Positions 15,882 to 23,251 of a DNA stretch of 64,000 bases are shown piece by piece; position 1 is the stretch's first letter, and each line of letters starts with the position of its first letter. Made by a program: the position numbers and the translations under genes. This DNA comes from Actinomadura meyerae (GTDB lineage Bacteria; Actinomycetota; Actinomycetes; Streptosporangiales; Streptosporangiaceae): the NCBI RefSeq assembly GCF_900188445.1, contig NZ_FZOR01000011.1, forward strand, positions 1 through 64,000, read 5' to 3'. The notes beneath the pieces are model-generated. The model made no database searches. It was not told the DNA's origin and was given only the letters and a program-made list of their open reading frames with translations.

Positions 15882-16067
15882 CTAAAGATTCTTGAGGGCG
15901 TCGGCGAGGTCACGAAAGTCACCACGGCTGATGACTAGAAGGAGGCCGTCAGCGTCCTGACTGTCACGGATCAAAACCGCCTCATCGGTGACCGCCAACT
16001 CGATACAGGCATCTCCACACTCGTTACTGCGTGAAGACTTACGCCATGCTGTTCTGGCCAGAGACAT
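15882..16067 (-). CDS. DUF397 protein, copy 1 of 4
   Basis: The 61-residue protein has the DUF397 pattern: TAWRKSSRSNECGDACIELA, then LIRDSQDADG, then ISRGDFRDLADALKNL. DUF397 proteins are small partners of WhiJ-like (DUF5753) regulators and are thought to modulate their DNA binding during development. It is the most distal of four tandem copies, all 61 residues long. The ATG at 16067 follows GAGG; the upstream ATG at 16076 is less likely. Confidence 0.88.
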   Translation of the reverse strand: MSLARTAWRKSSRSNECGDACIELAVTDEAVLIRDSQDADGLLLVISRGDFRDLADALKNL

Positions 16068-16103
16068 CGACCTCATACCCCTCCAGCAGCAAGAAGACCC
16101 GAC

Positions 16104-16289
16104 CTACAGCCCTTTGACCACCTCGGCAAGGAGTCGAAAATCGCCGCGACTGATCAGAATCTTAGGACCATCCGGGTCCTTGCTGTCACGAAAGGCAACG
16201 GCACAAGACACTGAAGCCACCTCGACACACGCGTCACCTTGTTCGCTACTGCGAGTTGACTTGCGCCACGATGCGCCTTCCGGATCCAC
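16104..16289 (-). CDS. DUF397 protein, copy 2 of 4
   Basis: The 61-residue protein contains ASWRKSTRSSEQGDACVEVA, FRDSKDPDG and ISRGDFRLLAEVVKGL, matching DUF397. The GTG at 16289 was chosen because GAGGAGG lies 11 bases upstream and the length then equals the other three copies; a GTG at 16301 inside that GAGGAGGTG is possible. It lies 36 bases upstream of copy 1. Confidence 0.85.
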   Translation of the reverse strand: MDPEGASWRKSTRSSEQGDACVEVASVSCAVAFRDSKDPDGPKILISRGDFRLLAEVVKGL

Positions 16290-16305
16290 CGCGCCTTTCA
16301 CCTCC

Positions 16306-16491
16306 TCACAGAGTTTTGAGCGTCTCAGCAAGTCGTCGAAAGTCGCCGCGACACATGAGAATCCGCGGACCGCTCGGGTCTTTGCTGTCACGAAGTGCGA
16401 CTATATTCGACAACTCGGCGACCTCGACGCAATTGGAGCCGTCTTCTTTGCTTCGAGCGGCTCTGCGCCATGACGTTCTGGCCGGAGACAT
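16306..16491 (-). CDS. DUF397 protein, copy 3 of 4
   Basis: The 61-residue protein contains TSWRRAARSKEDGSNCVEVA, LRDSKDPSG and CRGDFRRLAETLKTL. It is the most divergent copy: GDAC is changed to GSNC. The ATG at 16491 has GGAGG five bases upstream. It lies 16 bases upstream of copy 2. Confidence 0.87.
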   Translation of the reverse strand: MSPARTSWRRAARSKEDGSNCVEVAELSNIVALRDSKDPSGPRILMCRGDFRRLAETLKTL

Positions 16492-16520
16492 TGTCCCCTC
16501 CAATGGCGAGGCAACCAGAC

Positions 16521-16706
16521 TTACAACTCTTTGATCACATCGGCAAGGCGCCGGAAGTCGCTACGCGGGACCAGAATCCCGGGACCGCCGGGATCCTTGC
16601 TGTCGCGAATGAAAATCTCATCCGCGATGGACGCCAACTCGATGCACGCATCGCCTTCTTCGTGGCTCTTGGAAGCTTTACGCCAGGTCGCCTCACTCAG
16701 GTCCAT
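16521..16706 (-). CDS. DUF397 protein, copy 4 of 4
   Basis: The 61-residue protein contains ATWRKASKSHEEGDACIELA, IRDSKDPGG and PRSDFRRLADVIKEL. It overlaps the end of the DUF5753-type regulator gene by 10 bases, so its translation is coupled to the regulator; its ribosome binding site GAGGA lies inside that gene. It is probably the direct partner of that regulator, with the other three copies derived by duplication. Confidence 0.88.
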   Translation of the reverse strand: MDLSEATWRKASKSHEEGDACIELASIADEIFIRDSKDPGGPGILVPRSDFRRLADVIKEL

Positions 16707-17503
16707 CGTTCCTCGATCACCTTTCTGATATATGTACGCGAGTCTTCCGTGTTGAGCGCCTTCGCATTCAACGTGTGCATCACCGTACTAAGTCTTGCAA
16801 GCTCGCGGGGATCGCGCGTTATCTCACCTCCCGTTGCTTTGACCACGTAAGCGACTTCACTCCGGTCCGGGAGTGTCGCTATATTAAAGGATGCCCGTGC
16901 ATCTCGATAGTGCGCAGTCTTAGCTATTTGAATGAAAATGCCCTCTCGCCTGGACAGCTCGATCAAGTGCTCAAGCTGCTCTCGCATGACCTCCTTGGAG
17001 CCAATCTGCCGACAAAGGACGCTCTCCTCCAAGACCACGCTGATCATCGGACACGGCTTCCGAGACAAGAGCTCCTGGCGCTTCATCCTGGTCGCTACCG
17101 CGTCATCATCGACCAACACGACACGAGCATACGCCTCCGTTTGAAATAGGCCATAGACCAGATGCGTCTCATACGCCCGCAGCTGATCGGCCGACGCCTC
17201 AGCCTTTGGGAACGCCACGAAGTGGGACGGGTACCTGACCTGCTTGATCTGCTCCAACAGGTCGTCCCACGCCTGGACGATCTTGCCGCCAGCGTTGAGG
17301 ACATCGTCGACGCGTTCGGCGAAGTCTCGTCGGCACTTCGTCCGACCGCACTCGACGTGGCTGATGTAGGACCGTGCGACGCTGACGAGGTCCGCCAATT
17401 GCCCCTGCTTCAGACCGGCCGCCTCACGGGCCCGCTTGACCACCGCCCCGAAGCCCGCCAACTCGGGATCGATCTTCGGCCGGACGCCACGAGATGCGGG
17501 CAT
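16697..17503 (-). CDS. Helix-turn-helix regulator with DUF5753 domain (WhiJ/Scr1-like)
   Basis: The 268-residue protein has an N-terminal XRE helix-turn-helix (about residues 15-70, FGAVVKRAREAAGLKQGQLA and SYISHVECGRTKCRRDFA) and a C-terminal DUF5753 domain, with the family hallmark LVYGLFQTEAYARVVL near residue 110 and RQELLSRKPCPMISVVLEES. This is the WhiJ-like class of actinobacterial regulators, usually paired with a DUF397 protein. The ATG at 17503 has GAGGAG seven bases upstream. GC content is low for this window (bases 16921-16980 are 29 of 60, 48 percent). Nested dyads at 17525-17548 upstream are candidate operators. Confidence 0.92.
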   Translation of the reverse strand: MPASRGVRPKIDPELAGFGAVVKRAREAAGLKQGQLADLVSVARSYISHVECGRTKCRRDFAERVDDVLNAGGKIVQAWDDLLEQIKQVRYPSHFVAFPKAEASADQLRAYETHLVYGLFQTEAYARVVLVDDDAVATRMKRQELLSRKPCPMISVVLEESVLCRQIGSKEVMREQLEHLIELSRREGIFIQIAKTAHYRDARASFNIATLPDRSEVAYVVKATGGEITRDPRELARLSTVMHTLNAKALNTEDSRTYIRKVIEERWT

Positions 17504-17524
17504 GGCTGCTCTCCTCACTGAAGC

Positions 17525-17548
17525 TAGTAGCGGGCTACTAACCGCTAC
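17525..17548. promoter_or_regulatory. Nested dyads upstream of the DUF5753 regulator
   Basis: TAGTAGC (17525-17531) and GCTACTA (17534-17540) form a perfect 16-bp palindrome. Overlapping it, GTAGCGG (17527-17533) and CCGCTAC (17542-17548) form a second dyad with an 8-base spacer. They lie 22-45 bases before the regulator's ATG, in the gap shared with the divergent ATPase gene, and may bind the regulator itself. Confidence 0.55.
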
Positions 17549-17701
17549 CGGATTGTGGGCACTGGACGACTCTCCTGAATTCTAGGGCGCCGCATGACTT
17601 GATGGTGGTCGTTCAGTTACACAGGGTGATCAGAGTGGGTTCTTCCGGTTTGGTGGATTGGCCCGTTCGTGGTCGCCTCCGTCCAGGCTGGAGGGTTACC
17701 G

Positions 17702-18100
17702 ATGCCAGCGGTCATGCTTGCGCCAGAGACGCCGCCACTCGTGCTGGAGCCGTGCGACGAGGCTCCCGCCAAAGCGCGGCGCTACCTCAGCGACCGGTTC
17801 CGCGAACTGGGGCACACCGACGACTTCGTCGGCCGGCTCGTGGTTACCGAGCTGGTCACCAACAGCTACAAGCACGTCGGGACCGGGCACATCGTCGTCC
17901 GCGTCTTCCCGGACGTGCGCGAGCCGCTCACCGTCATCGAGGTCTGGGACGAGAGCACGTCCCTCCCCGTCGTTCAGGGCGAGAGGCTATGCGCTGAGGG
18001 CGGGCGCGGTCTGCTCCTGCTGGCCGAACTCGTCCACGACTGGGGCGTCCGGCCGCTCAACGAGGAGGGCAAGATCGTATGGGCCCGCTGCGCCCGCTGA
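17702..18100 (+). CDS. ATP-binding anti-sigma-type protein (HATPase_c_2, RsbW-like)
   Basis: The 132-residue protein is a GHKL ATPase of the RsbW/SpoIIAB-like type. The N box is in VVTELVTNSYKHVG (E-x-x-x-N), the G1 box in VIEVWDEST (D-x-x-x-x), and GGRGLLLLAELVHDWG is the G2 box, typical of Streptomyces small ATPases. These act as serine kinases or binding partners for anti-sigma antagonists. The ATG at 17702 has GGAGGG six bases upstream. It is divergent from the WhiJ-like regulator, and such ATPases occur in abaA/whiJ-type loci, so a developmental role is likely. Confidence 0.87.
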   Translation: MPAVMLAPETPPLVLEPCDEAPAKARRYLSDRFRELGHTDDFVGRLVVTELVTNSYKHVGTGHIVVRVFPDVREPLTVIEVWDESTSLPVVQGERLCAEGGRGLLLLAELVHDWGVRPLNEEGKIVWARCAR

Positions 18101-18456
18101 ACGTCCCGGCGGGCCGCCACCTAATGGCGTGGCGGACCCGCCTGGGACGCTCCACCGCGATCCGCAACCTCGACCAGCTCGCCGTCGCCCTCCAGGCCAG
18201 GCGCTACCGGCTCGTCAAGCTCTACCAGGCCGACGAGCTCCCCGGCCGCCCACCGCTGCTGTGGGTGTTCGCGCTCGGGCCGGACGAACACGTCCGCATC
18301 GCGGTGGGGGTCCGGGCCATGCTCGGCGGCGGCTGGGCCTACTACGAGGCCGGACGCGGAGCACGCGGCTACCTCTCCTCCTGCGACAACCTCAAGCACG
18401 CCACCGACCAGGTCGACGGCCTGCTCAAACACCGCATGTTCCCCTCCACCTGGTAA
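18079..18456 (+). CDS. Hypothetical protein
   Basis: The 125-residue protein overlaps the ATPase gene by 22 bases, with GAGGAGG ten bases before the ATG. It is basic in the middle (RYRLVKLYQADELPGRPPLL) and contains LWVFALGPDEHVRIAVGVRA and AYYEAGRGARGYLSSCD. I do not recognise the family. Genes in this position are frequent partners of the small ATPases in actinobacteria, but no function can be assigned. It has no membrane segment or signal peptide. Confidence 0.7.
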   Translation: MGPLRPLNVPAGRHLMAWRTRLGRSTAIRNLDQLAVALQARRYRLVKLYQADELPGRPPLLWVFALGPDEHVRIAVGVRAMLGGGWAYYEAGRGARGYLSSCDNLKHATDQVDGLLKHRMFPSTW

Positions 18457-18635
18457 CCCCGTCAGCTCGGCGGAACCGTTCCGCACAAGCGGTTCGTGGC
18501 GTCGAGCGCGAGGACCAGTAGACCGCTTCGCACAGCAACTGGGCGGCCGCATGGGCGCTGCAAGCACCCGCGAAGCGACGCTACCGGGTGCCGGCAAGGC
18601 GCGAACCTGGCCGGGTGCCAGCGCCGGCGATCGTT

Positions 18636-19934
18636 TTACGACAGGTGATCAGCCATGCCGTGAGCCAGTCCAACAGGCTTTCGCCCGGTCGCTCCAGAGA
18701 AGTCGAGCGTGCCGCCCTCGAACCGGGCGTCATTGAAGGAGACCGTGCCCTCCGCGAACCGGACACTGCCGAAGCCGACAGCGCCGCCCGTGAACCGTGC
18801 TTTGTCGAAACGGACCCTGCCGCCCTCGAACCGAGCGGCTTTGAAGGAGACCATCCCCCCTGCGAACCGGGCACCGCCGAGGTCGACCAGACCGGCCGTG
18901 AAACGGGCCTTGGCGAAGCCGACCACCCCGCCCGCGACCCGGGCGTCGTCGAATGAGACCGTGCCGCCCTCGAACCAGGCGGCGAAGAAGCCGACCAGGC
19001 CGTCCTCGAACCGAACGCTGTCGAAGGAGACCCTGCCGCCCTCGAACCGGGCGCCGACGAAACCGACCGAGCCGCCCTCGAACCAGGCGCCGTAGAAGGA
19101 GACGATGCCGCCCGCGAACCGCGCGTCGTCGAAGGCGACCGTGCCGTCCTCGAAATGAGTGTTGGTGAAGGCGACCGTGCCGCCTTCGAATCGAGCACTT
19201 TTGAAGGAGACCCGGCCGCCCGCGAACCGGGCACCGCTGAATGAGACCCGGCTGGCGTTGAAGGTGGCGTGGCTGAAGTCGCCGCCGTCGAAGATGACGT
19301 CGGTGAAGTCGAGGTCGTGGCCCTGCCAAGAGACTGCGGCGTCGTCGCGCAGGTGGTTGCCGATGATGCGGATGACGGTGTGGCGGACCTCGCGGATCGC
19401 GCGGAAGGCGGCGCGGGCCCGAGCATGGTCGGCAGGGCCGTGGCCTTCGGCGGGCGCATCGCCGGGATCGGGGTCGTAGGGCAGTCGCAGGTACGCGCAC
19501 AGCACGTCGATACAGGTCTGCCGTAGCTGGCGAGTGGGGGCATCGTCGGCCAAGCCGGCCAGCGCGTGCACCCCGCCCAACTGGACGGCGGGCGAGGAGT
19601 CGCCGAGTTGCGCGACTGCGGCCGTGAACCGGTCGCTGTGCAGCTTGGTGTCCTCGCGCAGCGCCGCGTTCTCCTCGGTGCGCTGCTTGCGGTAGGCCAC
19701 CACCAAGGCCACCAGACCGCCCAGCCCCGCCACGACCGCGAACGACAGCTTCACCAGATCGAACAGCACCGATGACGTGATCTGCTTCTCGCGCTTGACG
19801 CCGTGCACGTCCAGAAGACCCAGCCCGAGCCACAGCGTCGCCCCAGCGACCGCAATGGCAGCGGTGAACGTGGCCGTCAGCGCCACCCATACCGGAATCA
19901 GCCGCGCCGGTCGCCGCAGCTCGCCTCTACTCAT
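18636..19934 (-). CDS. Membrane protein with 15 tandem 12-residue repeats (pentapeptide-repeat-like)
   Basis: The 432-residue protein has two membrane helices (about residues 12-40 and 61-81), a cytosolic linker region (82-225) with LGGVHALAGLADDAPTRQ, and then 15 uninterrupted 12-residue repeats (about residues 230-409) of the form VxFxxARFxGGx, for example VSFDDARFAGGI-like units. Aromatic and small residues recur every 12 positions, so a beta-solenoid is likely. Such proteins are usually called pentapeptide-repeat proteins, but the period here is 12, not 5. The ATG at 19934 was chosen; a TTG at 20045 is in frame upstream. Its role, perhaps a membrane-anchored scaffold, is unknown. Confidence 0.82.
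   Translation of the reverse strand: MSRGELRRPARLIPVWVALTATFTAAIAVAGATLWLGLGLLDVHGVKREKQITSSVLFDLVKLSFAVVAGLGGLVALVVAYRKQRTEENAALREDTKLHSDRFTAAVAQLGDSSPAVQLGGVHALAGLADDAPTRQLRQTCIDVLCAYLRLPYDPDPGDAPAEGHGPADHARARAAFRAIREVRHTVIRIIGNHLRDDAAVSWQGHDLDFTDVIFDGGDFSHATFNASRVSFSGARFAGGRVSFKSARFEGGTVAFTNTHFEDGTVAFDDARFAGGIVSFYGAWFEGGSVGFVGARFEGGRVSFDSVRFEDGLVGFFAAWFEGGTVSFDDARVAGGVVGFAKARFTAGLVDLGGARFAGGMVSFKAARFEGGRVRFDKARFTGGAVGFGSVRFAEGTVSFNDARFEGGTLDFSGATGRKPVGLAHGMADHLS
18708..19247 (-). repeat. 36-bp coding tandem repeat, 15 copies
   Basis: Fifteen 36-base units encode the 12-residue repeats of the membrane protein. Units are similar but not identical; frequent blocks such as ccctcgaac and gaaggagacc recur at 36-base steps. 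There are no spacers, so this is not a CRISPR array. Confidence 0.85.
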
Positions 19935-20072
19935 CCGCCGTCCTAAGCCCGCACCTCTCACGCCGTTCAGACGCGCCCGCCATCCCCGGCGTTCACCGGC
20001 GGCCCTGCCTTCAACCGCGCCCAGATGCGGCCGGTAACGGGTCAAGGCCGCCCTCCACCTTCAAACCCTCTG

Positions 20073-20393
20073 TCAGTGGGGTGGTGGGGGTGTTTTGCGG
20101 AGGCGGTTCGTCGCGACGAGCAGGAGGGTCCAACCGACCGCCTCGCACAGGAGCTGGACGGCCATGTGGATGGTGAAGGCACCAGCGAACGATCCTCGCC
20201 GTCCTTCCAGGACGTTCAGGATCAGGGTGGTGAGGGAACCGGCTAGGGTTCCGGCGGCCAGGACGACGAAACCGGCGCCGGACGCCCGGCCTTCGCCCCG
20301 GCCCGCGGTGAGCAGGACGACTCCGCCCGCGAGGACCGCGATGCCGCAGAAGATCCCCACGACGGTGTCGGCGAGGAGCATGATGCCCTCCAT
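20073..20393 (-). CDS. Small membrane protein of unknown function
   Basis: The 106-residue protein has three hydrophobic segments (about residues 5-27, 37-57, 73-95), starting MLLADTVVGIFCGIAVLAGG after a short MEGI leader. Its ATG shares a base with the stop of the upstream membrane protein (TGATG), so the two are translated together and may form a complex. The C-terminus ends KTPPPPH. The family is not recognised. Confidence 0.72.
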   Translation of the reverse strand: MEGIMLLADTVVGIFCGIAVLAGGVVLLTAGRGEGRASGAGFVVLAAGTLAGSLTTLILNVLEGRRGSFAGAFTIHMAVQLLCEAVGWTLLLVATNRLRKTPPPPH

Positions 20394-20758
20394 CAGCGCG
20401 CTCCCGTCAGGCCGGTGACGTGCGGTGCCGGGCGCGGGCGGCGGAGCCGGCCGAGGAAGCCCGCGAAGATCAGACCGAGCGCGGCGACCGTCACGATGTC
20501 GCTGAGGAGGGCGAGCGTGCCGGTCAGCACGATCGCCGCCGAGTTCTGGTCCGTGTCCAGGCTCAGCCATCCGGCGATGGGCGCGAGGACGGCGAGGACA
20601 CCGGCCGCGATCTTGCAGCCGAACCCGGACGCCAGCAGGGCTCCGGCCCGGGGCGCGGTGCGGCGCACCTTCAGCGCCACCACCAGGCCGGCGATGCCCA
20701 CTCCGAAGCGGACGATCAACCAGACGAGCCCCAGTGCTCCGAGCAGTACCGCTTCCAC
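20393..20758 (-). CDS. Small membrane protein of unknown function
   Basis: The 121-residue protein has about four hydrophobic segments, starting VEAVLLGALGLVWLIVRFGV, and a basic C-terminus (GRLRRPRPAPH). GTG 20758 was chosen because GGGAGG lies five bases upstream; the longer open frame upstream is Pro/Arg-rich and unlikely to be coding. It is the first gene of a two-gene unit with the following small membrane protein. No family is recognised. Confidence 0.75.
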   Translation of the reverse strand: MEAVLLGALGLVWLIVRFGVGIAGLVVALKVRRTAPRAGALLASGFGCKIAAGVLAVLAPIAGWLSLDTDQNSAAIVLTGTLALLSDIVTVAALGLIFAGFLGRLRRPRPAPHVTGLTGAR

Positions 20759-20970
20759 GATCGCCTCCCGTGCCCGTTCCGTCCCACTATGACGATCATG
20801 ACGCGGGCGGGGTTCAGGTGGCGGAGGCGGGAGCCGGGGTGGACACAGCCCGTCCGGGCTTCCGGCGGAAGGGTGGAAAGCCGGACGGGCTGATTCTCGG
20901 ACGCGTCGCCACGGCGGGCGGTGCGCCGCGATCAGGTTAGGACACATCCCGGAGGGGGGTCTTTCCGGGT

Positions 20971-21030
20971 CCGCACCGGCCGGTGCGGATGAGGTCATGC
21001 CCCGCTGATGTCCATCAGCGGGGCATGACC
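20971..21030. terminator. Double perfect stem-loop
   Basis: CCGCACCGGCCGGTGCGG (20971-20988) is a perfect 18-bp palindrome. Four bases later GGTCATGCCCCGCTGATG (20993-21010) is exactly complementary to 21013-21030, an 18-bp stem with a 2-base spacer. They lie about 110 bases past the stop of the secreted-protein gene at 21139 and probably end its transcript. The rest of the 380-bp gap (20759-21138) shows no ORF I can support. Confidence 0.6.
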
Positions 21031-21138
21031 CTGGCTTCGGTGTTCGCCGCCGCGACGGCGGCGAGCGAGCCGATCAGACGGCCCGTGCCGTCATGAGAGG
21101 GCTCTTCGACCGGATCACGGTCTGCCCTGCGGCTCCAC

Positions 21139-21906
21139 CTAGACCTGCGGCGCAGCCTGGCCCTGCTGAACGCCCTGGTCCGGCTGCGCGGCCTGGTTCT
21201 GCTGCGCGGCCTCCGGGGCAGCGCTCAGCTGCTCGGGCTTGGCCTGCTCGGCGGCCTGGCCCTGGTCCTGCGCGGCGGGCTGGGCGGCCTCCTGCTGCGC
21301 GGCGTTCTGCTGCGCGGCCTCCGGCGCGGCGGCCTCAGCGCCCTCCGCGGCCTCGCCCTGCTGCGCCGGCTGGCCCGGCTGCGCGGCCTCGGCACCTTCC
21401 GCGGCCTCGGCACCTTCCGCGGCCTCAGCGCCCTCCGCTGCCTCAGCGGCCTCGCCCTGCTGCGCCGGCTGGCCCGGCTGCGCGGCCTCGGCACCCTCCG
21501 CGGCCTGACCCGGCTGCGCGGCCTCGGCGCCCTCGGCGGCCTCGGCGGCCTCCGCGCCCTCGGCGGCCTCGGTGCTCTCCGCGGCCTCGGCGCCCTCCGC
21601 CTCGCCGGAGTCCTGCTCGGGGCCCTCGACCTCGATGACCACGGGGCTGTGGTGGTTGCCCTTGATCTTCGGCTTGATGTCGCCGGTCGTGACGGGCTTG
21701 TTCCCGAGGTTCGGCGAGGCGTGCGGCGACTTGACGACCTCGGCGTAGTTGAGGTCGCCGGGGCCGTTCTCGACCACGTAGCGCGGCTTGATGTAGATGT
21801 TGATCTGCTGCGGCGGGCCGGTCTCCGCAGAGGCGGCGGGCACGGCCAGGAAGCTGCCGCCGACCGCGACCGCGATGACTGCCGACGCACGAGCTATGCG
21901 TTTCAT
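21139..21906 (-). CDS. Secreted Ala/Glu/Gln-rich low-complexity protein
   Basis: The 255-residue protein has a signal peptide (residues 1-27, MKRIARASAVIAVAVGGSFL then AVPAASA with cleavage after ASA). Residues 28-95 form a short ordinary region with INIYIKPRYVVENGPGDLNY, and residues 97-255 are built from EGAEAAE, QPGQPAQQGEAAE and similar units, almost entirely Ala, Glu, Gln, Gly and Pro. No cysteines or sortase motif are visible, so it is predicted to be exported and disordered or helical. GGGGGAAAAGGA precedes the ATG. A perfect palindrome lies 27 bases upstream. No function is known; a spacer, adhesive or matrix role is possible. Confidence 0.82.
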   Translation of the reverse strand: MKRIARASAVIAVAVGGSFLAVPAASAETGPPQQINIYIKPRYVVENGPGDLNYAEVVKSPHASPNLGNKPVTTGDIKPKIKGNHHSPVVIEVEGPEQDSGEAEGAEAAESTEAAEGAEAAEAAEGAEAAQPGQAAEGAEAAQPGQPAQQGEAAEAAEGAEAAEGAEAAEGAEAAQPGQPAQQGEAAEGAEAAAPEAAQQNAAQQEAAQPAAQDQGQAAEQAKPEQLSAAPEAAQQNQAAQPDQGVQQGQAAPQV

Positions 21907-21932
21907 TCCTTTTCCCCCTTTTTTGGAACCTG

Positions 21933-21950
21933 GTTCGCAGCGCTGCGAAC
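21933..21950. promoter_or_regulatory. Perfect 18-bp palindrome upstream of the secreted-protein gene
   Basis: GTTCGCAGCGCTGCGAAC is its own reverse complement. It lies 27 bases before the start codon of the secreted Ala/Glu/Gln-rich protein in an otherwise AT-rich stretch. On the minus strand TATGAT just upstream could be a -10 box, placing the palindrome at the start of the mRNA, as an operator or 5' stem-loop. Confidence 0.5.
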
Positions 21951-22023
21951 TAGTTGATCATAACAAGATGATTGCATCGAGCTGAATACGGGTGGCCGAT
22001 ATTTTCTGCGCGATCGCCCGCCC

Positions 22024-22059
22024 GCAAAACCGACTTGCTGCCGTTTTGCAGATCGGCAG
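22024..22059. terminator. Overlapping inverted repeats after a hypothetical gene
   Basis: GCAAAAC (22024-22030) pairs with GTTTTGC (22043-22049), and CTGCCG (22038-22043) pairs with CGGCAG (22054-22059). The two stems are mutually exclusive. They follow the stop of the minus-strand gene at 22071 and may act as its terminator. Confidence 0.35.
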
Positions 22060-22070
22060 TAATGTCGGAA

Positions 22071-23144
22071 TTACAGGTCACCGCGTCCGATGTCCGGGCA
22101 GTGCGGGCCACGCCGGCCGGTTTGCACGCCGGTTCCGGAGGGTTCCCGGTCGCCCCGCACGAGGCGGGACGGGGCCTTGCCCGCGCCCGCCCGCGACGGT
22201 GTCGCCCATGTGCGCGGGCGTGTGCAGCGCATCCTCCGGTTTCCCGCCGGTGTCCGGCGCTCGTAGGACGCCCGCAGCCCCGCCGGCGCCGCCGCCTGCG
22301 GCTCGTTCCACCGCAGGTCGACGCCCAGGGAGGGCCTCATGGGGGCACGGTCCGGTACGGCCACGTACCCGGCGAGATCCGGAGGCGGCACGGGCGGTGC
22401 CCGGCCGGGGACGGTCCCGAACACCTCCGTCCACAGGTCGAGCAGACCGCCCCAGGGGACCCGCACCGTGTAGGTCGTGGCGAGCTTGAACTCGGTGCCG
22501 AGGCTCCACGACCGCCGGGTCACCGGCGACCCGGCGTGCCCTTGAGCCCGTCCCCTCGCCAGCGATATCGGCTTCGTCCTGAAGCGCGTACGGAAATTGC
22601 CCGTCTTGGCGTCCATATATCCCCGCATCACGCCATGACGGGAAACTGTCACACCGAAGTCGGGCGGCCTGACGAAGCTCAGCCTTCCGCTCGTCGAGGC
22701 CCGCGCCTCGAAAGCCAGACCCGCCTCGGGCTGCCCCGCCGCCGAGCCCACGGAAAAGGACCCGCCGACTCCGGCTCCGCCTTCGAAAGTGAAAGCCAGA
22801 CCGTTCCGAGTAAATGAACTCGTCACGCCGCCGCCAAGGCCGCGGTAAAAGCTGAGCTTCAATACGAAGCCGTCGCCGTCCACCGGTAGCGAGAAAGCGT
22901 GCCGCTGGACATCGTCCCAGTCGGCTGCACCGCCTCCGGGCGCCGCGAACCGCCAGCCCGCGAACGGGGAGTGGTTCGGCCGGAGGCCGCTCGACATCCA
23001 CGAGCAGGACGGATCGGCGGCGCATCCGCACGCGCTACCGGCGTCCGCCCGCCCCTCCAGGACGATCGCCGTCGCCGCGGCGGCCAGCACCACCGCGGAC
23101 ACCATGATGATCCGGACATACCTGCTTCGCCATGCCTGCTCCAT
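22071..23144 (-). CDS. Hypothetical membrane-anchored or secreted protein
   Basis: The 357-residue protein starts with a positively charged end and one hydrophobic helix (about residues 10-30, IIMVSAVVLAAAATAIVLEG), then an extracytoplasmic domain beginning with a cysteine cluster (CGCAADPSC, residues 39-47). The middle is rich in beta-type alternation (FVLKLSFYRGLGGGVTSSFT, SFSVGSAAGQPEAGLAFEA). The last 60 residues are Arg/Pro-rich and unlike the rest, so a late frameshift is possible. GAGGA precedes the ATG. GC content is lower than in its neighbours. I do not recognise the family. Confidence 0.65.
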   Translation of the reverse strand: MEQAWRSRYVRIIMVSAVVLAAAATAIVLEGRADAGSACGCAADPSCSWMSSGLRPNHSPFAGWRFAAPGGGAADWDDVQRHAFSLPVDGDGFVLKLSFYRGLGGGVTSSFTRNGLAFTFEGGAGVGGSFSVGSAAGQPEAGLAFEARASTSGRLSFVRPPDFGVTVSRHGVMRGYMDAKTGNFRTRFRTKPISLARGRAQGHAGSPVTRRSWSLGTEFKLATTYTVRVPWGGLLDLWTEVFGTVPGRAPPVPPPDLAGYVAVPDRAPMRPSLGVDLRWNEPQAAAPAGLRASYERRTPAGNRRMRCTRPRTWATPSRAGAGKAPSRLVRGDREPSGTGVQTGRRGPHCPDIGRGDL

Positions 23145-23251
23145 GATTCCTCAGCCCACACGCCTGACTCACCCGCACAGAACAGAGGCCATCATAACGG
23201 TGTGTAGGCAAATGAATACATAAAGTGACTATCGCCCTCTTTAAGCACGAT

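Noticed and set aside
18457..18635. Possible small gene between the hypothetical protein and the repeat protein
   Set aside because: The plus-strand frames here are short and Arg-rich without a ribosome binding site; a CGGAACCGTTCCG palindrome may be part of a terminator but is not convincing.
18708..19247. Possible CRISPR array (36-base period)
   Set aside because: The repeats have no spacers, differ from each other, and code for 12-residue protein repeats in one frame.
20759..20998. N-terminal extension of the small membrane protein
   Set aside because: The extra 80 residues are Pro/Arg-rich and no ribosome binding site precedes them, while GGGAGG sits before GTG 20758.
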